From contig NZ_CP097322.1 in assembly GCF_023515955.1 (NCBI RefSeq), positions 3,309,501-3,373,500 on the forward strand: a stretch of 64,000 nucleotides of DNA, given 5' to 3'. The position numbers and the translations under genes were made by a program. Shown here piece by piece: positions 53,902 to 63,042 of this stretch (its first letter is position 1; each line of letters starts with the position of its first letter). The stretch comes from Streptomyces sp. RerS4. GTDB lineage: Bacteria; Actinomycetota; Actinomycetes; Streptomycetales; Streptomycetaceae. Under the pieces are notes generated by a model. That model was not told where the DNA came from. It made no database searches and worked only from the letters and a program-made list of their open reading frames with translations.

Positions 53902-55425
53902 TCAGCCCGCCGTCGGCCCCGGCACCGGCTCCAGGAACCCCTGCTCCACCAGCAGCCGGATCGCCTCCGGCGTCCGGTCCCGCAGCGCCACCGGATCCTC
54001 TTCCACCAGCTGGGCGATCGCGTCCAGAATCCGCCCCGCGCTGAGTGACCCGTCACACACCCCGGCGAACCCCGCGCCGACCGTGTCGACCTTGGTCGCC
54101 CGCCGCATTCCGCGGTTCTGCCGCAGCACCACGTGCTCCGGGTCCTCCGCTCCGGGCACCCCGACCTGCTCCTGGACGACCTCCTCGGTCAGCTGGAAGT
54201 ACCCCGCCAGCAGCGCCGCGTCGTCGTGTTCGCGCAGGTAGTCCTGGCGGGCGAAGTGCGCGAGGACCGTCTCGCCGAGCGGCTGCTCGACCGAATGCGG
54301 CCATTCCTCGACGACGATGGACGGCTCGGCGGCGTCGCTGCGGCGCAGCGTGATCCAGCCGAAGCCGACGGCCTTGGTCTTGCGGGACTCGAACTCGTCG
54401 AGCCAGTCCTCGTAGCGCTCGGCGTACTCCGCCGGGTCCGCGCGGTGGTCGCCGGCGTCGCGCAGCCACAGCTCCGCGTACTGCGTCACGTCCTGCACGT
54501 CACGCTGCACGATCCACGCGTCGCAGCCGCGCGGCACCCAGGAGCGGACCCGGTCGCGCCAGTCCTCCCCTTCGACGTGCTGCCAGTTGCCGAGGAACTG
54601 GGCGTAGCCACCCGGGTTGAGGTGCGCGCCCGCCTCCTGGACCAGGGTGCGGCACAGGTCGTCGCCGCCCATGCCGCCGTCCCGGTACGTGAGCCGCGGG
54701 CCGGGCGAGATCACGAAGGGCGGGTTGGACACGATCAGGTCGTACGTCGCGTCACCGACGGGCTCGAACAAGGATCCGGCCAAGAGTTCCGCCTCCGGCG
54801 CCCCGGAGAGCGCCAACGTCAGACGGGTGAATTCCAGGGCCCGGGGGTTGACGTCGGTGGCGGTGACCCGGGTGGCGTGCTGGGCGGCGTGCAGCGCCTG
54901 GATCCCTGAGCCGGTACCGAGGTCGAGGGCCGTGGCGACGGGGGTGCGGACGGTGATGCCGGCCAGGGTGGTGGAGGCCCCACCGACCCCGAGGACGACG
55001 CCCTCCTCGCGGCTGCCGATCCCGCCGGCCCCGCCGACGGCGCAGCCGAGGTCCGAGACGATGAACCAGTCCTCGCCGTCCGGGCCCCCGTACGGGCGCA
55101 CGTCCACGGTGGCGTGCACCTCGTCCCCCTCGCGCCGCAGCCAGCCGTCGGCGAGCGCGTCCTCGACGGGCAGGGCGGCCGCGGCGTGGACGTAGGGCAC
55201 GGGGGCCTGGAGCAGGAACAGCCGGACCAGGCTCGCGAGCGGGCCGTCGCCGTGGCGGCGGGTGGCCCGCAGGGCGGGCACCGTCTCGCTGCGGGCGAGG
55301 GCGGCGTAGGCGGGGGCGCCGAGGAGGTCGAGCAGTCCGTCGGCGGTGAAGCCGGCGGCGAGCAGGGCGGCGCGGAGCGCGGCGGCGCGTTCGGGCTGCG
55401 GCTGGGGGAGGCTGGTGGTACTCAC
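53902..55425 (-). CDS. HemK-like SAM methyltransferase (DUF7059 N-terminus)
   Basis: A 507-residue methyltransferase. An N-terminal helical domain (about 1-130) precedes a class I fold with ALDLGTGSGIQALHAAQHA and the NPPF motif (LIVSNPPFVISPGP), the signature of enzymes that methylate planar amide or amino nitrogens such as glutamine or bases. A long C-terminal extension (about 330-507) is typical of this actinobacterial group. The start is GTG/ATG 55425 (MSTTSLPQPQ). Target unknown. Confidence 0.88.
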   Translation of the reverse strand: MSTTSLPQPQPERAAALRAALLAAGFTADGLLDLLGAPAYAALARSETVPALRATRRHGDGPLASLVRLFLLQAPVPYVHAAAALPVEDALADGWLRREGDEVHATVDVRPYGGPDGEDWFIVSDLGCAVGGAGGIGSREEGVVLGVGGASTTLAGITVRTPVATALDLGTGSGIQALHAAQHATRVTATDVNPRALEFTRLTLALSGAPEAELLAGSLFEPVGDATYDLIVSNPPFVISPGPRLTYRDGGMGGDDLCRTLVQEAGAHLNPGGYAQFLGNWQHVEGEDWRDRVRSWVPRGCDAWIVQRDVQDVTQYAELWLRDAGDHRADPAEYAERYEDWLDEFESRKTKAVGFGWITLRRSDAAEPSIVVEEWPHSVEQPLGETVLAHFARQDYLREHDDAALLAGYFQLTEEVVQEQVGVPGAEDPEHVVLRQNRGMRRATKVDTVGAGFAGVCDGSLSAGRILDAIAQLVEEDPVALRDRTPEAIRLLVEQGFLEPVPGPTAG

Positions 55426-55567
55426 GCGTCCATTGTGGCCGCCCGTACGGGCAATGCGTACGACCCCGGGACACGCGCCAGGGCGGCCGGGTCCGTTGTG
55501 GACCCGGCCGCCCCGGCGTCCGGCGGCTCGACCGGTCGACTGCGTGCCGGTCGACTGCGCCAGTCGG

Positions 55568-56125
55568 CTACTTGGCCGTGGTGACCTGGCAGCCCTTCTG
55601 CGTGTTGAGCACCCTCAGCCCGGTCGAGCTGAGCTTCTGCTTGCTCGCCGTCTCGTTGGCCGCGACCTCGGTGAGTCCGCCGGCGACCTGCTGGAGACCC
55701 TCCGCGAACTTCGCCTGGTCCTTGGGGTCCAGGGCGTCGATCTTCGTCTTCAGATCGATGTAGCCCTTGGAGATCTCGTCGTAGCTCTTGACCACGGCGT
55801 CCGCGGCGCTCTTGCCGTCCTTGACGGGCGGCTCCCCGGCGGAGGTCAGGGACCCGCCCATGCTCTTGTAGGCGTCGGAGAGCGTCTGGAAGGCGGCCGA
55901 GTCGGTCTTCTGGACCTCCTCGGGCTTGCTGCTCTGCGTCGCGACGCGCTTCAGCTCGTCGTTGGTGTCCTTGATCTTGGTGAGCTGGGGCTCCCATTGG
56001 TCGCAGACCTTCTTGGCCCAGGCGTCGGCCTTCTTGGCGCCGTCGTCCTCGCCCCCACCGCAGCCGGACAGGACGAGCATCAGTACCGCACCGCCGGACA
56101 CCGCGGCCGCAAGCTTCTTGTTCAC
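55568..56125 (-). CDS. Small secreted lipoprotein
   Basis: A 185-residue lipoprotein: signal VNKKLAAAVSGGAVLMLVLSGC with the lipobox LSGC, then a Gly/Asp linker and a largely helical domain with two Cys (KVCDQW and KGCQV), which may pair. The start is GTG 56125 with GAAGGGA upstream; the frame upstream to 56188 is not used. Function unknown; homologues occur at this position in other Streptomyces from memory. Confidence 0.82.
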   Translation of the reverse strand: MNKKLAAAVSGGAVLMLVLSGCGGGEDDGAKKADAWAKKVCDQWEPQLTKIKDTNDELKRVATQSSKPEEVQKTDSAAFQTLSDAYKSMGGSLTSAGEPPVKDGKSAADAVVKSYDEISKGYIDLKTKIDALDPKDQAKFAEGLQQVAGGLTEVAANETASKQKLSSTGLRVLNTQKGCQVTTAK

Positions 56126-56317
56126 CGGATTGGTCCCTTCGAAGGCTCTCGGCCGGAAGATACACGCCCTCCATCCGGGGACGCACAAAGGCGGACGGAC
56201 GGCGCGTCAGTCCGCGCCGCCCGTCCGCCGTTCGGGCGCATCATCGAGCCCGTGCCTCGCGTACGGACGCCCGTGGGCCTTACGGCCGGGGCCTCCCGAG
56301 GGGTCGGAGCCCCGAGG

Positions 56318-58720
56318 TCAGGAGACCACGGCCGGATCGGCCGGTTGCGCCACCCGCTCGGCCGCTCCGCCGGTGTTGTCCTCGCCGACGGCGATGCCGC
56401 GCCGCTTGGAGATGTAGACCGCGGTGACGATGATCAGGATCGCGACGGTCGCCACGATGGCCCGTACGGTCGCGCTGGTGTCCGCGCCGTAGCTGAACTG
56501 CACGACGGCGGGGGCGATCAGCAGCGCCACCAGGTTCATCACCTTGAGCAGCGGGTTGATGGCCGGGCCGGCGGTGTCCTTGAACGGGTCGCCGACCGTG
56601 TCGCCGATGACGACCGCGGCGTGGGCCTCGCTGCCCTTGCCGCCGTGGTGCCCGTCCTCGACGAGCTTCTTCGCGTTGTCCCACGCGCCACCGGAGTTGG
56701 CGAGGAAGACCGCCATCAGGGTGCCGGTGCCGATGGCGCCCGCGAGGAAGGAGCCGAGCGCTCCGACGCCGAGGCTGAAGCCCACGGCGATCGGGGTGAG
56801 GACGGCGAGCAGGCCGGGCGTGGCGAGCTCGCGCAGCGCGTCCTTGGTGCAGATGTCCACGACGCGCCCGTACTCGGGCTTCTCGGTGTAGTCCATGATC
56901 CCCGGGTGCTCGCGGAACTGGCGGCGCACCTCGTAGACGACGGCGCCCGCGGAGCGGGAGACGGCGTTGATGGCCAGGCCCGAGAAGAGGAACACGACCG
57001 CCGCGCCGAGGACCAGGCCGACGAGGTTGTTGGGCTGGGCGATGTCGAGGCTGAGGTTCATCTCGCCGGCCTTGGCGCCGACTTCCTTCACCGCGCCCGT
57101 GATGGCGTCGTTGTACGAGCCGAAGAGCGCCGCTGCGGCGAGGACGGCGGTGGCGATGGCGATGCCCTTGGTGATGGCCTTCGTGGTGTTGCCGACGGCG
57201 TCGAGGTCGGTGAGGACCTGCGCGCCGGCGCCCTCGACGTCGCCGGACATCTCGGCGATGCCCTGGGCGTTGTCGGAGACCGGACCGAAGGTGTCCATGG
57301 CGACGATGACGCCGACGGTGGTGAGCAGGCCGGTGCCGGCCAGGGCCACCGCGAACAGCGCCAGCATGATCGACGTGCCGCCGAGCAGGAAGGCTCCGTA
57401 GACGCCGAGGCCGATGAGCAGCGCCGTGTAGACGGCGGACTCCAGGCCGACGGAGATGCCGGCGAGGACGACGGTGGCCGCGCCGGTCAGGGAGGACTTG
57501 CCGATGTCCCGGACGGGACGGCGGTTGGTCTCCGTGAAGTACCCGGTCAGCTGCTGGATCAGGGCCGCGAGCACGATGCCGATGGCGACGGCGACGACGG
57601 CCAGGACGCGCGGGTCGCCGGGGTGGTTCGAGATCGCGGCGTCCTCGACGCCGACGAGCTCCTTGTAGGTGGCCGGGAGGTACGCGTAGACGGCGATCGC
57701 GACCAGCACCAGCGAGATCACGGCGGAGATGAAGAAGCCGCGGTTGATGGCGGTCATGCCGCTGCGGTCGCTGCGGCGCGGGGAGACCGCGAAGATGCCG
57801 ATCATGGCGGTGATGACACCGATCGCGGGGACGATCAGCGGGAAGGCCAGGCCGAGGTCGCCGAAGGCGGCCTTGCCCAGGATCAGCGCGGCCACGAGGG
57901 TGACGGCGTACGACTCGAAGAGGTCGGCCGCCATCCCCGCGCAGTCGCCGACGTTGTCGCCCACATTGTCGGCGATGGTCGCGGCATTGCGCGGATCGTC
58001 CTCCGGAATGCCCTGCTCGACCTTGCCGACCAGGTCGGCGCCCACGTCGGCGGCCTTGGTGAAGATGCCGCCGCCCACGCGCATGAACATCGCGATCAGG
58101 GCGGCGCCGAGGCCGAAGCCCTCCAGGACCTTGGGGGCGTCGGCGGCGTAGACCAGGACGACGCAGGAGGCGCCGAGCAGGCCGAGGCCGACGGTGAACA
58201 TGCCGACGACGCCACCCGTGCGGAAGGCGATCTTCATGGCCTTGTGGGCCACTTCCGTCAGGTCCTTGGCGGGTTCGCCCTCGGCCGGGGTGGCCTCGCG
58301 GGCGGCGGCGGCGACGCGGACGTTGGCGCGGACCGCGAGGCGCATGCCGATGTAGCCGGTGGTGGCCGAGAAGAGGGCGCCGACGAGGAAGAAGGCGGAA
58401 CGTCCCGCCCGTTGCGTCCAGTCGTCGGCGGGGAGCAGGAAGAGCAGGAAGAAGACCACGACGGCGAAGACGCCGAGCGTGCGCAACTGGCGTCCCAGAT
58501 AGGCGTTGGCGCCTTCCTGAACGGCCGCTGCGATCTTCTTCATGCTGTCGGTTCCCTCGTCGGCGGCGAGAACCTGGCGGACCAGGATCTGCGCGACGAC
58601 GAGGGCGGCGAGAGCGACGCCCGCGATCACGAAAACGATCAGCCGATTGTCTTCGGTGAGTACGGCGGCTGCCAGATCGTTGACGCGATCGGGCGCGATA
58701 GGGGTGAAGAGCCCCGTCAT
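56318..58720 (-). CDS. hppA: Membrane-bound proton-translocating pyrophosphatase
   Basis: An 800-residue H+-PPase with about 16 helices. Catalytic motifs: DNVGDNVGDCAGMAADLFES with its aspartates, the earlier GGGIFTKAADVGADLVGK, and late DTVGDPFKDTAGPA. The sequence GNTTKA has Lys at the position that distinguishes K+-independent from K+-dependent enzymes, so it should be K+-independent. It couples PPi hydrolysis to proton export. The start is ATG 58720 behind AAGGAGG. Confidence 0.96.
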   Translation of the reverse strand: MTGLFTPIAPDRVNDLAAAVLTEDNRLIVFVIAGVALAALVVAQILVRQVLAADEGTDSMKKIAAAVQEGANAYLGRQLRTLGVFAVVVFFLLFLLPADDWTQRAGRSAFFLVGALFSATTGYIGMRLAVRANVRVAAAAREATPAEGEPAKDLTEVAHKAMKIAFRTGGVVGMFTVGLGLLGASCVVLVYAADAPKVLEGFGLGAALIAMFMRVGGGIFTKAADVGADLVGKVEQGIPEDDPRNAATIADNVGDNVGDCAGMAADLFESYAVTLVAALILGKAAFGDLGLAFPLIVPAIGVITAMIGIFAVSPRRSDRSGMTAINRGFFISAVISLVLVAIAVYAYLPATYKELVGVEDAAISNHPGDPRVLAVVAVAIGIVLAALIQQLTGYFTETNRRPVRDIGKSSLTGAATVVLAGISVGLESAVYTALLIGLGVYGAFLLGGTSIMLALFAVALAGTGLLTTVGVIVAMDTFGPVSDNAQGIAEMSGDVEGAGAQVLTDLDAVGNTTKAITKGIAIATAVLAAAALFGSYNDAITGAVKEVGAKAGEMNLSLDIAQPNNLVGLVLGAAVVFLFSGLAINAVSRSAGAVVYEVRRQFREHPGIMDYTEKPEYGRVVDICTKDALRELATPGLLAVLTPIAVGFSLGVGALGSFLAGAIGTGTLMAVFLANSGGAWDNAKKLVEDGHHGGKGSEAHAAVVIGDTVGDPFKDTAGPAINPLLKVMNLVALLIAPAVVQFSYGADTSATVRAIVATVAILIIVTAVYISKRRGIAVGEDNTGGAAERVAQPADPAVVS

Positions 58721-58764
58721 TCGTCCTCCTTGACGTGATGAGCTCAAGATGTGGACGGATTGTA
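58721..58764 (-). promoter_or_regulatory. hppA promoter -10 and ribosome site
   Basis: Minus-strand TACAAT (58764-58759) is a good -10; no good -35 precedes it at normal spacing. The RNA would start about 30 bases before ATG 58720, and AAGGAGG lies in the leader. Confidence 0.55.
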
Positions 58765-58843
58765 GGGAGCGCGACCTGATCAAAACAGTGGGCGGGAAAC
58801 GCAATTGGCGTGGTCTCGCTCCTCAGCAATAGATCGCGTCACT

Positions 58844-58868
58844 CCATTACCCTCGAAAGAGGTAATGG
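58844..58868. other. Hairpin in the AT-richer gap upstream of hppA
   Basis: CCATTAC (from 58844) pairs with GTAATGG, with an inner CTC/GAG around GAAA (one bulge). The 319-base gap 58721-59039 also holds the hppA promoter and the bldG-operon terminator; it is clearly less GC-rich than surrounding DNA. Function unknown. Confidence 0.5.
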
Positions 58869-58920
58869 GACAAAGGCATTGACGGCCGATCAACATCTTC
58901 AGGTTTATCGGGGAAAACGA

Positions 58921-58949
58921 AAAAGGCCCTGCTCAGCAGGGCCTTGAAA
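58921..58949. terminator. Terminator of the bldG operon
   Basis: A perfect 11-bp stem (58923-58933 with 58935-58945; realistic loop 3-5 bases) is flanked by A and T/A runs on both sides, so it can work on either strand. It lies about 95 bases after the anti-sigma gene. Confidence 0.88.
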
Positions 58950-59039
58950 AAGATCCGAAGATACGAGGGACCCGCGCCCGGACGCGGTCGGCGCGGCCCG
59001 CCCCGGGCCGAGGCGGAGGTGCGCCGGTGGCAGGAGCGG

Positions 59040-59480
59040 CTAGGAAAGGCCGCCGTGGCCCGAGATCGGCCAGGTCATGCGAATCGTTCCGCCGGCCTCC
59101 CCGGTGGTGACGGCGACGTCGTCGACGAGGCCGCTGATGACCGCGAGGCCCATCTCGTCCTCACCGTCCGCATCGGGGTCGAGGGCGGCCGCGATCCCCG
59201 GCACGGTGCCGGTGGAACCGCCGGCCGGTCCGGGTACCTCGTCACCGACCTCGATGGAGAAGAGCTTCTCCTCCTCGATCAGCACGACCCGGACGGGCGC
59301 GGTCAGTCCGTTGCTGCGGTGCAGTCCGACGGCACGCGAACAGGCCTCACCGACGGCGAGGCGGACCTCGTCGAGTACGGCTTCCTCCACACCGGCCCTG
59401 CGCGCCACGGCGGCCGCGACGAGGCGGGCCGTCCTGACGTGCTCGGGCTGGGCGCTGAAGCGCAGTTCAACGGTGGCCAT
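59040..59480 (-). CDS. RsbW-like anti-sigma factor homologue paired with BldG
   Basis: A 146-residue GHKL-fold protein, counterpart of S. coelicolor SCO3548, which binds BldG. The segment equivalent to the N-box reads DEVRLAVGEACSRAVGLH and has no Asn at the usual magnesium-binding place; the G2 segment is DEMGLAVISGLVDD. ATP kinase activity may therefore be weak or absent. It starts at ATG 59480, 116 bases after bldG, and is cotranscribed with it in S. coelicolor. Confidence 0.93.
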   Translation of the reverse strand: MATVELRFSAQPEHVRTARLVAAAVARRAGVEEAVLDEVRLAVGEACSRAVGLHRSNGLTAPVRVVLIEEEKLFSIEVGDEVPGPAGGSTGTVPGIAAALDPDADGEDEMGLAVISGLVDDVAVTTGEAGGTIRMTWPISGHGGLS

Positions 59481-59596
59481 GTGCGTCCCCCTCGGACTAC
59501 GGGCGTGCCTTGACAGGGGCCCGGACCGTCCGCGGCCCGGTACCCCCGCTCCTGGTCGGCGCCGGCAACCGCCGGGGAGGCGGTCGCCGGCGGCCG

Positions 59597-59938
59597 TCAG
59601 TCGGTGGCGTTGACGGCGTCGTCCACACTCGTGTGGATCGGGAACACCTTCGTCAGACCGGTGATACGGAAGATCTTCAGGATGCGCTCCTGGTTGCAGA
59701 CCAGACGCAGCGAGCCCTCGTGCGCGCGCACGCGCTTGAGGCCTCCCACGAGCACACCGAGGCCGGTGGAGTCGAGGAAGTCCACTCGCTCCATGTCGAC
59801 AACCAGGTGGTAGCTGCCGTCGTTCACCAACTCCACCAACTGCTCGCGCAGCTTGGGCGCGGTATACACATCAATCTCGCCACCGACCTCTACGACCGTG
59901 CGGTCGCCGACAGTGCGAGTCGACAGGGACAGGTCCAC
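59597..59938 (-). CDS. bldG: BldG anti-sigma factor antagonist
   Basis: A 113-residue STAS-domain protein needed for aerial mycelium and antibiotic production in S. coelicolor. The phospho-acceptor is Ser57 in [15 protein letters not shown]. The ends [15 protein letters not shown] and [19 protein letters not shown] are highly conserved. Unphosphorylated BldG binds anti-sigma factors and frees stress sigma factors. The start is GTG 59938 with GGAGG 5 bases upstream. It is divergent from a helicase gene that begins 82 bases away. Confidence 0.97.
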   Translation of the reverse strand: MDLSLSTRTVGDRTVVEVGGEIDVYTAPKLREQLVELVNDGSYHLVVDMERVDFLDSTGLGVLVGGLKRVRAHEGSLRLVCNQERILKIFRITGLTKVFPIHTSVDDAVNATD

Positions 59939-60020
59939 GGATCCTCCAGCACCTTGCTATCGAGCGGCGCCCCCCAGGGGCCTCCCCACCCGAAGGTAAG
60001 GGGAGGGATCGGCTGCCGCG

Positions 60021-62477
60021 ATGGCATTCAATCACTTACCGGCAGGCGCGCACGACGCCTTGGGACCATTGTCCCGCACGCCAGTGACACACTCGGTTCC
60101 AATGGGCAACACTGACCGCCCCGGTCCGGCCACGGCACCGGGGCACCCTGGACCCACCCCCGGCACGGTTCTGGACCGGCTGTCACGGGGGCCTTCGCGG
60201 GCTGCGCGCATCACCCATACGGAGCACTTGCCCCCTCGGGCGGGTCGTCATGCAGTGTGGCCGGACCGCATCCGAACGGATGTCGTGGCCGCGATCCAGG
60301 CCGCCGGGATCGAACATCCGTGGGAACATCAGGCCGCGGCCGCCGAGCACGCCCTGGACGGCGAGTCCGTGGTCATCGCCACCGGAACCGCCTCCGGGAA
60401 GTCCCTGGCCTACCTCGCACCCGTGCTCTCCGCCCTCACGGACGGGGCGCGGGCCCCGAACGGGCGCGGTGCGACCGCCCTCTACCTGGCCCCCACCAAG
60501 GCTCTGGCCGCCGACCAGCGGCGGGCCGTCCGGGAACTGGCCGCGCCCCTCGGAAACGCCGTCCGCCCCGCCGTGTACGACGGCGACACCCCCTTCGAGG
60601 AACGCGAATGGGTGCGCCAGTACGCCAACTACGTGCTGACCAACCCCGACATGCTGCACCGGGGCATACTGCCGTCCCACGCCCGCTGGGCCTCCTTCCT
60701 GAAGTCGCTCCGGTACGTGGTCGTGGACGAGTGCCACACCTACCGCGGGGTCTTCGGCTCGCACGTCGCCCAGGTCCTGCGCCGGCTGCGGCGCCTGTGC
60801 GCCCGCTACGGCTCCGAGCCGGTGTTCCTGCTGGCCTCCGCCACCGCCGGCGACCCGGCGGCCGCCGCGTCCCGGCTGACGGGCGTGCCGGTCCTGGAGG
60901 TCACCGACGACGCCTCCCCGCGCGGCGAGGTGGTGTTCGCCCTGTGGGAGCCGCCGCTGACCGACCTCAAGGGCGAGAAGGGCGCGCCCGTACGCCGTAC
61001 GGCCACGGCGGAGACCGCCGACCTTCTGACCGACCTGGTCGTGCAGGGCGTCCGTACGGTGGCCTTCGTACGCTCCCGACGCGGCGCGGAACTGATCTCC
61101 GTGATCGCGCAGGAACGGCTCGCGGAGGTCGACCGGAGCCTGCCCCGGCGGGTCGCCGCCTATCGGGGCGGCTACCTGCCCGAGGAGCGGCGGGCCCTGG
61201 AGCGGGCCCTGCACTCCGGGGAGCTGCTCGGCCTGGCGGCGACCACCGCCCTGGAGCTGGGCGTGGACGTCTCCGGCCTGGACGCCGTCCTGATCACCGG
61301 CTACCCGGGCACCCGGGCCTCGCTGTGGCAGCAGGCGGGCCGCGCCGGCCGCTCGGGGCAGGGCGCCCTCGCGGTGCTGGTGGCCCGTGACGACCCGCTC
61401 GACACGTACCTGGTCCACCACCCCGAGGCGCTGTTCCGGCAGCCCGTGGAGGCCACGGTCCTGGACCCGGACAACCCGTACGTCCTGGCGCCGCACCTGT
61501 GCGCGGCCGCCGCCGAGCTGCCCCTGACCGAAGCGGACCTGGACCTCTTCGGCCCGGCCACCGCCGATCTGCTGCCGCAGCTGGAGGCCGCGAAGCTGCT
61601 GCGCTGGCGGACGGCGGCCTGGCACTGGACCCGCCGGGAGCGGGCCTGCGACCTCACCGACATCCGGGGCGGCGGCGGCCGCCCGGTGCAGATCGTCGAG
61701 GCCGCGACCGGCCGGCTGCTGGGCACGGTCGACGAGGCCGCGTCCCACTCCGCCGTCCACGACGGTGCCGTCCACCTCCACCAGGGCCGCACCTACCTGG
61801 TGAAACACCTGGACCTGGAGGATTCCGTGGCCCTGGTCGAGGAAGCCTCGCCGCCCTTCTCCACCACCGCCCGCGACACCACCACCATCCGGATCCTGGA
61901 GACGGAGACCGAGATCCCCTGGGGTGCGGCCAGGATCTGCTACGGCTCCGTCGAGGTCACCAACCAGGTCGTCTCCTATCTGCGGCGCAAACTGATCACC
62001 GGCGAGGTGCTCGGCGAGGCCAAACTGGACCTGCCGCCGCGCACCCTGCGCACCCGGGCCGTGTGGTGGACGGTCACCGAGGACCAGCTCGACGAGGCCC
62101 GGATCAACCCGGAGATCCTCGGCGGCGCCCTGCACGCCGCCGAGCACGCCTCCATCGGCCTGCTCCCGCTGTTCGCCACCTGCGACCGCTGGGACATCGG
62201 CGGGGTCTCCGTCCCGCTGCATCCGGACACCCTGCTGCCCACGGTGTTCGTCTACGACGGCCACCCGGGCGGCGCCGGCTTCGCCGAGCGGGCCTTCCAC
62301 ACGGCGCGGGCGTGGCTGACCGCGACCCGGGACGCCATCGCCGCCTGCGAGTGCGAGGCCGGCTGCCCGTCCTGCATCCAGTCCCCCAAGTGCGGCAACG
62401 GCAACGACCCCCTCCACAAACGCGGCGCCATCCGCCTGCTCACCCGCCTCCTGACCACCCCCACCCCCGAGCCCTGA
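60021..62477 (+). CDS. DECH-box helicase with C-terminal DUF1998-type domain
   Basis: An 818-residue superfamily 2 helicase. Motifs: IATGTASGKSLAYLAPVL (Walker A), VVVDECHTYRG (DECH), LLASATAGDP, ATTALELGVDVSGLDAV and QQAGRAGR. The C-terminus carries a four-Cys cluster, CECEAGCPSCIQSPKC, of the DUF1998 type. The first codons read MAFNHLPAG; codon 6 (60036-60038) is TTA, so translation should depend on the bldA tRNA if ATG 60021 is used. ATG 60102 (MGNTDRPG) is an alternative. It neighbours TadE-like genes, as the family usually does. Confidence 0.92.
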   Translation: MAFNHLPAGAHDALGPLSRTPVTHSVPMGNTDRPGPATAPGHPGPTPGTVLDRLSRGPSRAARITHTEHLPPRAGRHAVWPDRIRTDVVAAIQAAGIEHPWEHQAAAAEHALDGESVVIATGTASGKSLAYLAPVLSALTDGARAPNGRGATALYLAPTKALAADQRRAVRELAAPLGNAVRPAVYDGDTPFEEREWVRQYANYVLTNPDMLHRGILPSHARWASFLKSLRYVVVDECHTYRGVFGSHVAQVLRRLRRLCARYGSEPVFLLASATAGDPAAAASRLTGVPVLEVTDDASPRGEVVFALWEPPLTDLKGEKGAPVRRTATAETADLLTDLVVQGVRTVAFVRSRRGAELISVIAQERLAEVDRSLPRRVAAYRGGYLPEERRALERALHSGELLGLAATTALELGVDVSGLDAVLITGYPGTRASLWQQAGRAGRSGQGALAVLVARDDPLDTYLVHHPEALFRQPVEATVLDPDNPYVLAPHLCAAAAELPLTEADLDLFGPATADLLPQLEAAKLLRWRTAAWHWTRRERACDLTDIRGGGGRPVQIVEAATGRLLGTVDEAASHSAVHDGAVHLHQGRTYLVKHLDLEDSVALVEEASPPFSTTARDTTTIRILETETEIPWGAARICYGSVEVTNQVVSYLRRKLITGEVLGEAKLDLPPRTLRTRAVWWTVTEDQLDEARINPEILGGALHAAEHASIGLLPLFATCDRWDIGGVSVPLHPDTLLPTVFVYDGHPGGAGFAERAFHTARAWLTATRDAIAACECEAGCPSCIQSPKCGNGNDPLHKRGAIRLLTRLLTTPTPEP

Positions 62478-62610
62478 CGCACCCACCCGAAACATCCCTG
62501 GACCACTCACCCCGACCGAGCCGGCGACCCTCCGAGCGAGCCCGCCCCGTACGAGGCCGTAAGCCCGGATCCGGCCCGCGCCGGCGCGGCCGAAACCACC
62601 GCCGCCGGTG

Positions 62611-62699
62611 GCGGCCCGGCCGAGGGCGGCTCGGTCGAGGGCGGCCCGGTCAAGGGCGGCCCGGTCAAGGGCGGCTCGGTCAAGGCGGCTCGGTCGAGG
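62611..62699. repeat. Six tandem copies of a 15-bp unit
   Basis: GCGGC(C/T)CGG(T/C)C(G/A)AGG repeats from 62611; the fifth unit is one base short. It lies in the 202-base gap between the convergent helicase and TadG-like genes. Confidence 0.75.
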
Positions 62700-63042
62700 C
62701 CGTCAGGGGAGGGCCGGCGCGGGCCCGGACGGTCGGGGTGAAGGGGCCCGCCCGGACCCGGGCCGAGACCTGGACCACCTCGCCCCCGACCCGGCACTCG
62801 GCCACCACCACCCCTGCGCCCCGGCGACCCGCCCGGCCGCGGCGCAGGCCGCCTCGGGGCCCCGGGCCCAGGTCAGCGCCGCCGCGAGGGCCGCCAGGTC
62901 GGCCGCGGCCCCGCCCGGTGCCGCGCGACCACCGCCTGCCCCAGCAGCAGCACGCCCCGAACACCGCCCCGAGCACGGTGACCATCACCGTGGCCCACAC
63001 CGTCGCCGAGCCCCGGTCCCGGCTCAGGCGGTCCCGGCTCAC
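62680..63042 (-). pseudogene. TadG/TadE-like secretion protein of the helicase neighbourhood, three apparent frameshifts
   Basis: Starts at GTG 63042, overlapping the TadE stop (GTGA). The N-terminus RGSATVWATVMVTVLGAVFGA is the prepilin-like helix of the helicase/secretion-neighbourhood TadE-like family. The frame then breaks at three G runs: near GGGGCGTGC, near GCGGGGCCG and near CAGGGGTGG. Adding one G at each restores a sensible alpha-helical middle and returns to the original frame, ending in VVVAECRVGGEVVQVSARV. Since all three are single-G losses, consensus error is likely. Confidence 0.72.

Noticed and set aside
55346..58738. An 1130-codon plus-strand open frame
   Set aside because: Antisense to hppA and neighbours; Asp/Gly/Val-rich shadow without domains.
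62507..62797. A 96-codon minus-strand frame with PPLTGPP repeats
   Set aside because: It is created by the 15-bp tandem repeat and overlaps TadG in another frame; no start signal or homologous domain.
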